A DNA stretch of 64,000 nucleotides from Streptomyces sp. NBC_00341 (GTDB taxonomy: Bacteria; Actinomycetota; Actinomycetes; Streptomycetales; Streptomycetaceae), in NCBI RefSeq assembly GCF_041435055.1, contig NZ_CP108002.1:1984001-2048000 (forward strand), written 5' to 3'. Shown piece by piece: positions 25,496-35,244 of the stretch. Below the pieces are notes generated by a model, which was given only the letters and a program-made list of their open reading frames with translations, was not told the origin of the DNA and made no database searches. Position numbers and translations under genes: made by a program. Every line of letters starts with the position of its first letter. Position 1 is the stretch's first letter.

Positions 25496-26458
25496 ATGCG
25501 CACCCGCACCTTGCTCCCCGCCCTGCTCTCCACCGTCCTGGCCACCGGCGGCCTGATCCTCGCCTCGGCCGCCACCGCCGGAGCGGCGACGGTCATCCAG
25601 GTGAGCACCGCGGCCCAGCTCAAGTCGGCCCTCACCGCGGCGGGCCCCGGCGACACGATCCAGCTCGCGGACGGCACGTACACCGGCAACTTCAAGGCGA
25701 CCGTCCCCGGCACCGCCGCCGCACGGATCACCCTGACCGGCTCCGCCGGGGCCGTCCTCACGGCGGGCGGCGGCTACGGGCTGCACCTCAACGGCGCCTC
25801 GTACTGGACCGTGAAGGGCATAACCGTCTCCGGCGGCCAGAAGGGCATCATGGCCGACAGCGCCGACGGCGTCGTCATCGACTCGGTCACCGTGCACGAC
25901 CTCGACATGGAGGGCGTCCACTTCCGCAAGTCCAGCAGCGACGGCGTCATCAAGAACTCACGGATCTACGACACCGGGCACGACGGACGCGGCATGGGCG
26001 AGGGCGTCTACGTGGGCACGGCGGGCGACCTCTCCGACAACAGCGACCGGGTGCAGATCCTGGACAACACGATCGGCCCGGATGTCGGCGGCGAGAACAT
26101 CGACATCAAGGAGGGCACCACGGGCACCCGGATCACCGGCAACACCTTCGACGGAAGCGGGCTGACCGGCGCCAACTACGACGACTCCTGGGTCGACGTG
26201 AAGGGCAACGACGTGCTGGTCGAGGGCAACCGGGGCTCCCGCACGACCAACAACGGCTACGAGACGCACACCCAGCAGAGCGGCTGGGGCTGCGGAACCG
26301 TTTTCCGGGACAACACCTCGGACCTGTCCGGTTCGACGGGCGACAAGCGGATCGCGTTCAACGTGACCAACTACAGCGCGAGTTGCCCGACGAAGGTCTA
26401 CGCGAGCAACACCGTGACGGGCGGCAACGGCCTGACCAACATCGCCGTCACCCCGTAG
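25496..26458 (+). CDS. secreted right-handed beta-helix protein
   Basis: This is a 320-residue exported protein. A Sec signal (to about residue 31) is followed by a right-handed parallel beta-helix with short rungs typified by YWTVKGITVSGGQKGIMADS and VVIDSVTVHDLDMEGVHF. The layout resembles polysaccharide lyase family 6 and other pectate-lyase-fold proteins, but I cannot identify the catalytic Lys/Arg pair with certainty. Two cysteines near the C-terminus may pair. GGAAGG precedes the ATG. It probably binds or cleaves an acidic polysaccharide. Confidence 0.8.
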   Translation: MRTRTLLPALLSTVLATGGLILASAATAGAATVIQVSTAAQLKSALTAAGPGDTIQLADGTYTGNFKATVPGTAAARITLTGSAGAVLTAGGGYGLHLNGASYWTVKGITVSGGQKGIMADSADGVVIDSVTVHDLDMEGVHFRKSSSDGVIKNSRIYDTGHDGRGMGEGVYVGTAGDLSDNSDRVQILDNTIGPDVGGENIDIKEGTTGTRITGNTFDGSGLTGANYDDSWVDVKGNDVLVEGNRGSRTTNNGYETHTQQSGWGCGTVFRDNTSDLSGSTGDKRIAFNVTNYSASCPTKVYASNTVTGGNGLTNIAVTP

Positions 26459-26483
26459 AAAACCGACTGCTGGAACGACGAAT

Positions 26484-26513
26484 GAGGCCCGCCCCCCGAA
26501 GGGGACGGGCCTC
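26484..26513. terminator. bidirectional hairpin terminator
   Basis: GAGGCCCGCCCC pairs with GGGGACGGGCCTC with one bulge. It lies between the convergent beta-helix and rpsA genes and can serve both. Confidence 0.8.
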
Positions 26514-26557
26514 ACCGTCATCTACTGCAGCCGATGACCGGCCGGAAGGTCAGAGCG

Positions 26558-28078
26558 TCAGCTCTGGCCGCCCGCCAGCTTCTCGCGCAGGGCAGCCAGG
26601 GCCTCGTCCGACGCCAGGGCGCCGGAGTTGTCCGCGGACTCCGAGGAGTACGAACCGCCACCGCCGCCACCGCTGCCGCCGGAGGCAGCCGGAGCCGCGC
26701 CGGCCGGGGCGGCAGCGCCCTCGGCAGCAGCGGCCTCGTCGGCCTCGCGGGACTTGATGACCTGGGCCTGGTGCTGCTCGAAGCGCGTCTGCGCCTCGGC
26801 GTACTGGGTCTCCCAGACCTCGCGCTGAGCCTCGAAGCCCTCGAGCCAGTCGTTGGTCTCGGGGTCGAAGCCCTCGGGGTAGATGTAGTTGCCCTGGTCG
26901 TCGTACGACGCGGCCATGCCGTACAGCGTCGGGTCGAACTCGACCGAGGCCGGGTCGCCACCGAAGGACTCGTTGGCCTGCTTCAGCGAGAGGCTGATCC
27001 GACGACGCTCAAGGTCGATGTCGATGACCTTGACGAAGATCTCGTCGTTGACCTGGACGACCTGCTCCGGGATCTCCACGTGGCGCTCGGCCAGCTCGGA
27101 GATGTGGACCAGGCCCTCGATGCCCTCGTCGACGCGCACGAACGCACCGAACGGAACGAGCTTGGTGACCTTGCCGGGCACGACCTGCCCGATCTGGTGC
27201 GTCCGGGCGAACTGCTGCCACGGGTCTTCCTGCGTCGCCTTGAGCGACAGGGAGACACGCTCGCGGTCCATGTCCACGTCGAGAACCTCGACGGTGACCT
27301 CCTGGCCGACCTCGACAACCTCGGAGGGGTGGTCGATGTGCTTCCAGGACAGCTCGGAGACGTGCACGAGACCGTCGACGCCACCCAGGTCCACGAAGGC
27401 ACCGAAGTTGACGATCGAGGAGACGACGCCGGAGCGGACCTGACCCTTCTGCAGGGTCGTGAGGAACGTCTGGCGAACCTCGGACTGGGTCTGCTCGAGC
27501 CAGGCACGGCGGGACAGGACCACGTTGTTGCGGTTCTTGTCCAGCTCGATGATCTTGGCTTCGAGCTCCTTGCCCACGTACGGCTGGAGGTCGCGGACGC
27601 GGCGCATCTCGACCAGCGACGCCGGCAGGAAGCCCCGGAGGCCGATGTCGAGGATGAGACCACCCTTGACGACCTCGATGACGGTACCGGTGACGATGCC
27701 GTCTTCTTCCTTGATCTTCTCGATGGTGCCCCAGGCACGCTCGTACTGAGCGCGCTTCTTCGAGAGGATCAGGCGGCCTTCCTTGTCCTCCTTCTGGAGA
27801 ACCAGGGCCTCGATCTCGTCGCCGACCTTGACGACCTCATTGGGGTCGACGTCGTGCTTGATCGAGAGCTCGCGGCTCGGGATGACACCTTCGGTCTTGT
27901 AACCGATGTCGAGGAGAACCTCGTCGCGGTCAACCTTGACGATGACACCATCAACGATGTCGCCGTCGTTGAAGTACTTGATCGTCTCGTCGATGGCCGC
28001 GAGGAACGCGTCCGCGTCGCCGATGTCGTTGACCGCAACCTGCGGAGTGGTGGCGGTGGTCTCGGTGCTGCTCGTCAT
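26558..28078 (-). CDS. rpsA: 30S ribosomal protein S1
   Basis: This is a 506-residue S1 protein with four S1/OB-fold RNA-binding repeats (about residues 35-105, 120-190, 205-275 and 290-365), for example GVIVKVDRDEVLLDIGYKTEG and GKVTKLVPFGAFVRVDEGIEG. The tail is Ala/Gly/Ser rich (SGGSGGGGGGSYSSES), typical of actinobacterial S1. It helps mRNA docking on the 30S subunit. The gene has lower third-position GC and more restricted codons than its neighbours, as expected for high expression. A consensus-like promoter lies about 190 bp upstream. Confidence 0.97.
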   Translation of the reverse strand: MTSSTETTATTPQVAVNDIGDADAFLAAIDETIKYFNDGDIVDGVIVKVDRDEVLLDIGYKTEGVIPSRELSIKHDVDPNEVVKVGDEIEALVLQKEDKEGRLILSKKRAQYERAWGTIEKIKEEDGIVTGTVIEVVKGGLILDIGLRGFLPASLVEMRRVRDLQPYVGKELEAKIIELDKNRNNVVLSRRAWLEQTQSEVRQTFLTTLQKGQVRSGVVSSIVNFGAFVDLGGVDGLVHVSELSWKHIDHPSEVVEVGQEVTVEVLDVDMDRERVSLSLKATQEDPWQQFARTHQIGQVVPGKVTKLVPFGAFVRVDEGIEGLVHISELAERHVEIPEQVVQVNDEIFVKVIDIDLERRRISLSLKQANESFGGDPASVEFDPTLYGMAASYDDQGNYIYPEGFDPETNDWLEGFEAQREVWETQYAEAQTRFEQHQAQVIKSREADEAAAAEGAAAPAGAAPAASGGSGGGGGGSYSSESADNSGALASDEALAALREKLAGGQS

Positions 28079-28477
28079 GTGGGAAAGGGCTCCGGTACGG
28101 ACAGTGAGTCGAAGTTACTGCTACGCCGTGAGCCCGTATCGCCTCTGCGGAAGCCGGACAGCCCAGGAGGCGCCGAATCCCGCGAGCGGGAGGCGCCTCG
28201 TGAACCGAGGGGACATACAGCAGATGCGAGCGCGGCCTGCTAGGTCTGAGGCGCGCAGGCTCGCAGCGCAACTTGTAGCATACGGGGGCAGCAGGGCAGG
28301 GTCAATGCGCGAAGGCGCACACCAGGGGCGGAACGCCCCATACCCGGCACAACTCGTGTTCACCGAGGCCACATCGGTCCCGATGACGTCCCGGACACAC
28401 GGGTTGCCCACCCACAAATGCCCCCTTGGTACGTACCGCGTACGACGGGGTGAAGGCAAACTACAGCGACGGGCACG
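28079..28477. other. intergenic region between rpsA and the divergent methyltransferase
   Basis: This 399-bp gap has no coding sequence I trust. It holds the rpsA promoter (28277-28305) and about 190 bp of rpsA 5' leader. On the methyltransferase side there is a GTAC-rich dyad near 28430-28443 (GGTACGTACC). Confidence 0.6.
28277..28305 (-). promoter_or_regulatory. rpsA promoter
   Basis: On the minus strand TTGACC (28305-28300) and TATGCT (28282-28277) are separated by exactly 17 bp, a strong HrdB-type promoter. Transcription would start near 28270. Confidence 0.75.
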
Positions 28478-29332
28478 ATGAGCCAAGAGATTCCCCCTGC
28501 CGAACCCTCCGCACGCTCCCGGACCCCGGAGCTGCCCGAACTCTCCGAGCCCGAGGTGACCCGCCGCGGCGCGGATGTGGCCGAGAGCAGCCGGGCCAGC
28601 CGGGGCTGGTGGGACCGCAACGCCGACGAGTACCAGAACGAGCACGGGACCTTCCTCGGCGACGACAGGTTCGTCTGGGGCCCGGAGGGCCTCGACGAGA
28701 CGGAGGCCGGGCTGCTCGGCCCCCTGGACGACCTGGCGGGCCTGGACATCCTGGAGATCGGGGCGGGCGCGGCGCAGTGCTCCCGCTGGCTGGCCGCCCA
28801 GGGCGCCCGCCCGGTCGCGCTCGACCTCTCGCACCGCCAGCTCCAGCACGGGCTGCGGATCGGCGGCGTCCCGCTGGTCCAGGCCGACGCCGGGGTGCTG
28901 CCCTTCCGCGACGGCAGCTTCGACCTGGCCTGCTCCGCCTACGGCGCCGTGCCGTTCGTCGCCGACCCGGTCCAGGTGTTCCGCGAGGTGCGCCGGGTGC
29001 TGCGCCCCGGCGGCCGCTGGGTCTTCTCCGTCACGCACCCGGTCCGCTGGGCCTTCCCGGACGAGCCGGGGCCAGAGGGGCTGTCCGTCGCCGCCTCGTA
29101 CTTCGACCGCACCCCCTACGTCGAGCAGGACGAGAACGGCGACGCGGTGTACGTGGAACACCACCGCACGCTCGGTGACCGGGTACGGGACGTGATCGCG
29201 GGCGGATTCCGCCTGGTCGACCTCGTGGAACCGGAGTGGCCGGAGTGGAACAGCCAGGAGTGGGGCGGCTGGTCGCCGCTGCGCGGCAACCTGATCCCCG
29301 GAACCGCCATCTTCGTCTGCGAGCGCGACTGA
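28478..29332 (+). CDS. class I SAM-dependent methyltransferase
   Basis: This is a 284-residue methyltransferase. Motif I LDILEIGAGAAQCSRWLA is near residue 90, followed by LDLSHRQLQHG, the acidic DAGVLPFRDGSFDLACSAYG block and VLRPGGRWVFSVTHP. The early RGWWDRNADEYQNEHG segment is typical of a widely conserved actinobacterial methyltransferase next to rpsA. No strong Shine-Dalgarno is visible before the ATG. The acceptor is unknown. Confidence 0.9.
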   Translation: MSQEIPPAEPSARSRTPELPELSEPEVTRRGADVAESSRASRGWWDRNADEYQNEHGTFLGDDRFVWGPEGLDETEAGLLGPLDDLAGLDILEIGAGAAQCSRWLAAQGARPVALDLSHRQLQHGLRIGGVPLVQADAGVLPFRDGSFDLACSAYGAVPFVADPVQVFREVRRVLRPGGRWVFSVTHPVRWAFPDEPGPEGLSVAASYFDRTPYVEQDENGDAVYVEHHRTLGDRVRDVIAGGFRLVDLVEPEWPEWNSQEWGGWSPLRGNLIPGTAIFVCERD

Positions 29333-29381
29333 GACACCGGCCGGTGCGGGGCACGGCGGCGCAGCGTACGAGACTGGGGCC

Positions 29382-31883
29382 GTGATCCGCACCGACGCCC
29401 TGGACCAGCTGCCCGTCCGCACCGCCGTGCCCGCGCTGCGGCGGGCCCTCGACGACCGGGGTGTCGCCGTCCTGTGCGCGCCCCCCGGCACCGGCAAGAC
29501 CACCCTCGTCCCGCTGGTCCTGGCCGGGCTGACCGGCGACGGACCGCCGCGCCGGGTCGTGGTCGCAGAGCCCCGGCGGATCGCGGCCCGCGCGGCGGCC
29601 CGGCGGATGGCCTGGCTGCTGGGCGAGCAGACCGGCGAGCGCGTCGGGTTCACCGTGCGCGGGGAGCGGGTGGTGGGCGCCGACACCGTGGTGGAGGTGG
29701 TCACCACCGGGGTGCTGCTCCAGCGCCTCCAACGCGACCAGGAGCTGTCCGGCGTCGACGCGGTGATCATCGACGAGTGCCACGAGCGCCATCTGGACGC
29801 GGACACGGTGGCCGCGTTCCTCCTGGACGTACGGGCGGCGATCCGGCCCGATCTGCGGCTGGTCGCCGCGTCCGCGACGACGGACGCGCAGGGCTGGGCC
29901 CGACTGCTCGGGGACGCCCCGGTGGTCGAGGCGCAGGGCATCTCCCACCCGGTGGAGGTGGTGTGGGCACCGCCGGTCCGGCCGGTGCGGCCGCCGCACG
30001 GGATGCGGGTCGATCCCGCGCTGCTGACCCATGTCGCCGCCGTGGTGCGGCGGGCACTGGCCGAGCGGGACGGCGACGTCCTGTGCTTCCTGCCCGGGGT
30101 CGGCGAGATCGGCCGGGTGGCGGGACAGCTGTCCGGGGTCGCGGCCCAGGTGCTCCAGGTGCACGGGCGGGCCCCGGCGGCGGTGCAGGACGCGGTGCTG
30201 GCCGGTTCGTCCGAGGGCCGCCGGGTGGTGCTGGCGACCTCGGTGGCGGAGTCCTCGCTGACCGTGCCGGGGGTGCGGACCGTCGTCGACTCGGGGCTGG
30301 CCAGGGAGCCGCGCACCGATCACGCCCGGGGCCTGAGCGCGCTGACGACGGTACGGGCCTCGCAGGCGGCGGGCCGTCAGCGCGCGGGCCGGGCCGGCCG
30401 CGAGGCGCCCGGGGCGGTCTACCGCTGCTGGGAGCAGGCGGAGGACGGGCGGCTCGCCCGGTTCCCCTCCCCCGAGATCAAGGTGGCCGACCTCGCGGCG
30501 TTCGCCCTCCAGGCCGCCTGCTGGGGCGATCCGGAGGCGACCGGGCTCGCGCTGCTCGACGCGCCTCCGGCCGGTGCGATGGGCGCCGCCCACGAGGTCC
30601 TGACGGCGGTCGGCGCGATCGGCCCGGACGGGCGGGTGACCGAGCGAGGCGTACGGATGTCCCGGCTGGGGCTGCACCCGCGGCTGGCCAGAGCCCTGCT
30701 GGACGGGGCGGCCTCGGTCGGCGGACGCCGGGCGGCGGAGGTGGTGGCGCTGCTGAGCGAGGAACCGCCGAGGGAGTACGGGGACGACCTGGCGGCCGCG
30801 TTGCGCACCGCGCGCCAGGGCAAGGACGCCTACGCGGCCCGCTGGCGCCAGGAGGTGCGGCGGCTGTCCTCGTCGTCCAAGGGCTCCGGTGGCGGCGGTT
30901 CCGGTCCGGACGACGCAGCGGTGGGCCTGGTGGCGGCCCTGGCCTTCCCGGAGCGGGTGGCGCGGGCCCGGGGCGAGGGGACGTTCCTGATGGCGTCCGG
31001 CACGGGCGCGGAGCTGCGGGACGGCTCACGGCTGCGCAGCGCGGGGTGGCTCGCGGTCGCGGTCGCGGACCGTCCGGCGCACGCCGCGTCCGCACGGGTC
31101 CGGCTCGCCGCCGTCATCGACGAGGACACGGCACGCCTGGCGGCCGGACACCTGCGGTTCGCGGGCGAGGAGGTCCGCTGGGACGGCCACGACGTGGTGG
31201 CCCGCCGGGTGGAACGCCTCGGCGCCGTCGAACTCTCCGCGCGCCCCCTGAAACAGCCCGACCCCGCCCTCGTCCGCGAGGCCCTGGTGGAGGGGCTGCG
31301 GCGGGAGGGGCTCGGCCTGCTGCGCTGGACCCGGGACACCGGACAGCTTCGGGAGCGGCTGGCCTTCCTGCACCGGGAGCTGGGCGAGCCCTGGCCGGAC
31401 GTGTCGGACGAGGCGCTGCTGAGCCGTACCGAGGAGTGGCTGGAGCCCGAGCTGTCGCGGGCCCGGCGCCGCTCGGCGCTGGCCGGGATCGACGCCGGGC
31501 AGGCGCTGCGCCGGCTGCTGCCCTGGGCGACCGGCGAGGGGGCCCGGCTGGACGAGCTGGCCCCGGAGCGGATCGAGGTGCCGAGCGGCTCGCGGATCAG
31601 AGTGGAGTACGGCGGGCCGCAGCCGGTGCTCGCGGTGAAGCTCCAGGAGCTGTTCGGGCTCCAGGAGACCCCGAGGGTGGCCGGCGTACCGGTGCTGGTG
31701 CACCTGCTCTCCCCGGCCGGCCGGCCCGCCGCGGTGACGGCGGACCTGGCGTCGTTCTGGCGGGAGGGCTACAGGGCGGTGCGCGCGGAGCTGCGCGGCC
31801 GTTACCCGAAGCACCCGTGGCCGGAGGACCCGACGACGGTGGAGGCGACCCGGTTCACGAAGGCCCGGCTCAAGCGGGAGTAG
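29382..31883 (+). CDS. hrpB: ATP-dependent RNA helicase HrpB
   Basis: This is an 833-residue DEAH/RHA helicase of the HrpB type. Walker A is APPGTGKTTLVPL near residue 35, motif II is IIDECHERHLD, motif III follows as ASATTD, and motif VI is QRAGRAGREAPG. The HrpB C-terminal domain ends the protein with the usual YRAVRAELRGRYPKHPWPEDP block, an HrpB hallmark. GTG start, GGGG nearby. Its last 14 bp overlap the end of the convergent DUF3068 gene. Physiological role in bacteria is not settled. Confidence 0.95.
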   Translation: MIRTDALDQLPVRTAVPALRRALDDRGVAVLCAPPGTGKTTLVPLVLAGLTGDGPPRRVVVAEPRRIAARAAARRMAWLLGEQTGERVGFTVRGERVVGADTVVEVVTTGVLLQRLQRDQELSGVDAVIIDECHERHLDADTVAAFLLDVRAAIRPDLRLVAASATTDAQGWARLLGDAPVVEAQGISHPVEVVWAPPVRPVRPPHGMRVDPALLTHVAAVVRRALAERDGDVLCFLPGVGEIGRVAGQLSGVAAQVLQVHGRAPAAVQDAVLAGSSEGRRVVLATSVAESSLTVPGVRTVVDSGLAREPRTDHARGLSALTTVRASQAAGRQRAGRAGREAPGAVYRCWEQAEDGRLARFPSPEIKVADLAAFALQAACWGDPEATGLALLDAPPAGAMGAAHEVLTAVGAIGPDGRVTERGVRMSRLGLHPRLARALLDGAASVGGRRAAEVVALLSEEPPREYGDDLAAALRTARQGKDAYAARWRQEVRRLSSSSKGSGGGGSGPDDAAVGLVAALAFPERVARARGEGTFLMASGTGAELRDGSRLRSAGWLAVAVADRPAHAASARVRLAAVIDEDTARLAAGHLRFAGEEVRWDGHDVVARRVERLGAVELSARPLKQPDPALVREALVEGLRREGLGLLRWTRDTGQLRERLAFLHRELGEPWPDVSDEALLSRTEEWLEPELSRARRRSALAGIDAGQALRRLLPWATGEGARLDELAPERIEVPSGSRIRVEYGGPQPVLAVKLQELFGLQETPRVAGVPVLVHLLSPAGRPAAVTADLASFWREGYRAVRAELRGRYPKHPWPEDPTTVEATRFTKARLKRE

Positions 31884-32877
31884 GTTCCGGGTCCGGGACG
31901 GGTTCGGGCACGGCGTGCGGCCTCGGTGTGCCGGGCCGCCGCGAGCGGGCCTCCAGCCAGAGCGACAGGGCCAGGAGCGCGGCGCCGAGGAAGAGGAAGC
32001 CCCAGGGCAGGTACGAGGTCAGCAGCAGGACCAGCACCCGCTGGGACTTGACCTGGTCGACGATCGAGGCGATGTAGTCCTCGCGCATCTTCACGTCCCC
32101 GGCGAACACGGTGACGGTGTCCTTGGGCATGCCCATCGCCTTCGCGTTCCGCATCTCCTCCTTGTGGATCTCCTCGCCGTTGACCGGCGCCCCGGTGACG
32201 GGATCGACCCAGAACATCCGCTTGGTGGTGTACCAGCGGGTCATCCCGGTCTTGGCGATCTGCGCCGGGGTGATCCCCTTGATGGGCATCGTCTTCGGCA
32301 TCGGGACCTTGGTCCACGGGACGGTCTGCTCGAAGTAGTAGACCTTCAGGCCGCGGAAGGTCTGGGTGCCCTTGTAGTGGATGGGCGAGCTGGTGCGGGT
32401 CTGGGCGTCGAAGTACTCGTAGTCCCGCTTCTCGGTGAGGAAGGGCCACTTGTACTCGATGCCCTCGCGGCTGACCTGGTCGCCGTCGACCATTTCACCC
32501 GTGGCGTGGACCGGGGCCTGGCTGTGCGCGTCGAAGATGTAGCGCTCGGGGATCTTGGAGACCATCTTGCCGTCCGGGCCCTGGACATAGGAGAGGGCGT
32601 CCCAGACGACGACGTCGCGGCCGGCGCTGCGCTCGATCTTCTCCGACTCCTCCACGTTGCCCTTGAGGGTCTGCACGATGGTGAGCTTGTCGACCTTCTT
32701 GGCCGTGAGGGTGCTGTAGTCGAGCAGGGTCGCGGGCTTCGCCTCCAGCACCGTCTCCTGGTACTGGTTCGGCGGGATCTTCGCCAGCCGCGGGAAGGCG
32801 TACCAGCGCAGCAGCGGCGACATGGCTGCGAAGAAGACGGCGAAGGCCAGGAGTACGAGGCTGGCTCGGCGGCGCAT
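31870..32877 (-). CDS. DUF3068 membrane protein (porin PorA-like family)
   Basis: This is a 335-residue protein with membrane helices at both ends: the N-terminal helix (LVLLAFAVFFAAMSPLL) and one near the C-terminus (LVLLLTSYLPWGFLFLGAALL). About 270 residues between them are predicted extracellular. The family is limited to actinobacteria and its function is unknown. The ATG at 32877 has GGAGG 7 bp upstream. The C-terminal tail is Pro-rich and cytoplasmic. Confidence 0.85.
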   Translation of the reverse strand: MRRRASLVLLAFAVFFAAMSPLLRWYAFPRLAKIPPNQYQETVLEAKPATLLDYSTLTAKKVDKLTIVQTLKGNVEESEKIERSAGRDVVVWDALSYVQGPDGKMVSKIPERYIFDAHSQAPVHATGEMVDGDQVSREGIEYKWPFLTEKRDYEYFDAQTRTSSPIHYKGTQTFRGLKVYYFEQTVPWTKVPMPKTMPIKGITPAQIAKTGMTRWYTTKRMFWVDPVTGAPVNGEEIHKEEMRNAKAMGMPKDTVTVFAGDVKMREDYIASIVDQVKSQRVLVLLLTSYLPWGFLFLGAALLALSLWLEARSRRPGTPRPHAVPEPVPDPEPTPA

Positions 32878-32933
32878 GGGGTGTCCTCCCTCTGCATTCC
32901 GTGGTGCGAACAGGCTCTGTGCGGTGCGGACGG

Positions 32934-33071
32934 CTAGTTCTTGGGGCCCGGGACGGTGGTCAGCAGGGGTTTGGGCGAGGTCTCGCCGGGTGGTGCGCCC
33001 ACCGCGCTGATGGTGAGCACGAGGGCGAGGGCGGCGGCCAGTCCGATGGCGGCGGCGACTAGGGCACGCAT
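32934..33071 (-). CDS. 45-residue small membrane or exported peptide
   Basis: This is a very short gene: MRALVAAAIGLAAALALVLT opens the product, one long hydrophobic helix, followed by a polar tail SAVGAPPGETSPKPLLTTVP and PGPKN. GGGAGG precedes the ATG at a good distance and the stop is TAG. I recall a Streptomyces small-protein family with this pattern (SPW_0924-like), not verified. It lies 57 bp upstream of the DUF3068 gene on the same strand and is probably co-transcribed with it. Confidence 0.7.
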   Translation of the reverse strand: MRALVAAAIGLAAALALVLTISAVGAPPGETSPKPLLTTVPGPKN

Positions 33072-33246
33072 GCTCGGCCTCCCGGGGCGCGGAAACTGAT
33101 GGGGCGTCAGGGCTGGGGCACCGTAGCAACCGGGGCGCGAGATGAGAACACCTGGTGTGCTCCGCGCCCATGTTCGCCGTCGCGGCGGCCCGCCGCCGGG
33201 CGGTCCCGGCCGGGCTGCTGAGCACCTGACCCGGCACCACAGCGAA

Positions 33247-33279
33247 CAGCCCCTCCGCCGGATTCCGGCGGAGGGGCTG
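33247..33279 (-). terminator. strong hairpin terminator after transglycosylase
   Basis: A 15-bp perfect stem (CAGCCCCTCCGCCGG with CCGGCGGAGGGGCTG) encloses a 3-base loop. It lies 22 bp beyond the transglycosylase stop. Confidence 0.85.
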
Positions 33280-33301
33280 CTGTGGTCGTGGAACGTCCGG
33301 G

Positions 33302-35059
33302 TCAGGCGCCCGCTTCGGTCCCGGCCTCGGTTCCGGCGTCGGTACCGGTCCCTGTTCCGGTCTCCGATCCGGCTTCCGCCGCCGCTTCGACCGTCAGCTC
33401 GATGTCGACGGTGGCGCCGCCCGCGGTGGTGAGGCGCAGCTTGTACGTGCCCGCGGTGTCACCGGCGTGGATCTTCGAGAGGACGAGCTTGCCGTCGGCG
33501 TCGGTGCTCAGGTCCGTCAGGGTGCGGACCTGCTTGCCGTCCTTCTCCTCGAAGTACGGGCCCTTGTCGTTCTCGACCGGCTTCTCGTCGTCGGTGATCA
33601 TGGTGGCGGTGACGGCGACGCCGTGGGCGGCCGCCTTCTTGTACATCGCCTTGAACGCGATGTCGTCGAAGGTGGCGCCGGCCTCTGCGGTCAGCTTCTC
33701 GGTGCCGGTCCTGGCGATCGTGTCGGCCTGCCGGGCGGTGACCTTCGCGGAGTAGCTCACGGCGGGCAGCGAGGTGCCGGTGGCCGTCGCGCGCACGGCG
33801 AAGTCGCCTGTCTTCTCGCCCGCCTTGAGCACCGGTGCGGTGACCGTGCCGTCGGCGCCGGTGGTGAGGATGACGGTGCGCTTCCCGCCGGTGAACGCGG
33901 CGTCCGTGTCACCGGTGATCGCGAAGGTCACGGAGACCTTGGCGAGCGGGCCGCCGAGGCCGTTCCGCGCCCGCACCTTGATCCGCTCGGTGAAGGCGTC
34001 GCCCGCCATGGCGGTCAGCGGGCCGGTGCCCGCGTTCTTCACCCCGGCGAGGGTCTGGGACGGCGTGGGGTCCGGCGTCGGCGGCGGGTTGGACGGCTTG
34101 TCGGCCGGGCCGCCCGGGTCGGACGGGCTGGGGCTCGGCTTCGACGGAGGCTTCGGAGTCGCCGAGCCGTGCGGCGACGGTGACGGCGTGGGTGACGTCG
34201 AGGCACCGGGGTGCCTGGAGGACGGGTTCCGGTCCGTGCCGCTGCCGAGGCCGGAGGGCAGGACGCCGCTGCCGTCCGGTACCTCGTGGGTGCCGCGCTT
34301 GTAGTACTCGAACCAGGAGCGGACGGTACGCAGGTACTCGTCCGAGTGGTTGTAACTCAGGACCGCCTGGTCCAGGTTGGTCGCGAGCGACAGATCGCGG
34401 GAGCCGGCGCAGAGGTAGCGCCCGGCGGCGAGGGCCGCGTCGTAGATGTTGTTGGGGTCCTTGCGGCCGTCGCCGTTGCCGTCCTGGCCCCAGGTCTCCC
34501 AGGTCGACGGGATGAACTGCATCGGGCCGACCGCGCGGTCGTGCGTCGAGTCCCCGTCGTAGGCACCGTTGTCGGTGTCCTTGATCAGGGCGAAGCCCTG
34601 GCCGTTGAGGGCCGGGCCGAGGATCGGGGAGAGCGTGGTGCCCTGCGCGTCGACGCGGCCGCCGCGGGCCTGGCCGGACTCGACCTTGCCGATCGCGGCG
34701 AGGAGCTGCCACGGCAGCCGGCAGGCGGCGTCCGTGCCCGCGACGGTCTGCTGGGTCTTCTTGTACGCCGCCAGGATCGACGCCGGTATGCCCGATTCCG
34801 CACTGCCCGTCACCGGCAGGTCGACGGAAGTGCCGGGCTTGTCCGGGGTGTTCAGCGGCGGCAGGTCCGTGAAGTAGGGCGAGTTGCCGGAGGCCGCGCT
34901 GTCGTCCGACGGAGTCGCGCCGGCTGCGGGCTGGTCGTCCTCGGACGCCACCAGGGGCGAACCGGGGCCCTGCGAGGCGGAAAGTGCGGCGACGGCGGCG
35001 GCGGCCACAGCAGTGGTGGTCGCCCCTCTGCGCAGTCGGCGACCGAATTGCACTGCCAT
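33302..35059 (-). CDS. secreted lytic transglycosylase with Ig-like repeats
   Basis: This is a 585-residue exported cell-wall enzyme. After a signal and an acidic linker, the SLT-type domain spans about residues 95-250, with the catalytic Glu in LLAAIGKVESGQARGG and the family block AVGPMQFIPSTWETWG followed by NHSDEYLRTV. A Pro/Ser linker with repeated SPSP motifs leads to two Ig-like (invasin/Big-like) domains from about residue 340 to 560. The last residues form a Gly-Thr-Glu-Ala tail. It likely cleaves peptidoglycan glycan strands during growth. A strong terminator follows. Confidence 0.9.
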   Translation of the reverse strand: MAVQFGRRLRRGATTTAVAAAAVAALSASQGPGSPLVASEDDQPAAGATPSDDSAASGNSPYFTDLPPLNTPDKPGTSVDLPVTGSAESGIPASILAAYKKTQQTVAGTDAACRLPWQLLAAIGKVESGQARGGRVDAQGTTLSPILGPALNGQGFALIKDTDNGAYDGDSTHDRAVGPMQFIPSTWETWGQDGNGDGRKDPNNIYDAALAAGRYLCAGSRDLSLATNLDQAVLSYNHSDEYLRTVRSWFEYYKRGTHEVPDGSGVLPSGLGSGTDRNPSSRHPGASTSPTPSPSPHGSATPKPPSKPSPSPSDPGGPADKPSNPPPTPDPTPSQTLAGVKNAGTGPLTAMAGDAFTERIKVRARNGLGGPLAKVSVTFAITGDTDAAFTGGKRTVILTTGADGTVTAPVLKAGEKTGDFAVRATATGTSLPAVSYSAKVTARQADTIARTGTEKLTAEAGATFDDIAFKAMYKKAAAHGVAVTATMITDDEKPVENDKGPYFEEKDGKQVRTLTDLSTDADGKLVLSKIHAGDTAGTYKLRLTTAGGATVDIELTVEAAAEAGSETGTGTGTDAGTEAGTEAGA

Positions 35060-35244
35060 AACGTGTGGGCCCTCCCCGTCGTCGGCGTCCGCGCTCCCCT
35101 GCGCCTGGACTCAGGCGACCCTACGGCAACTTGTGCCGCCCGAACACAGTGGCCTTACCGCTTCTCACCGGTTTCTCACGTTCCGGATCACAAGGTGTAC
35201 AGGGGGCGGCGCTCCGGTGACGGCGGCTCACCCATACTTCCACC

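Noticed and set aside
23788..26757. A 989-codon plus-strand open frame
   Set aside because: It is antisense to the amine oxidase and out of frame with the beta-helix protein; it arises from GC-rich third positions.
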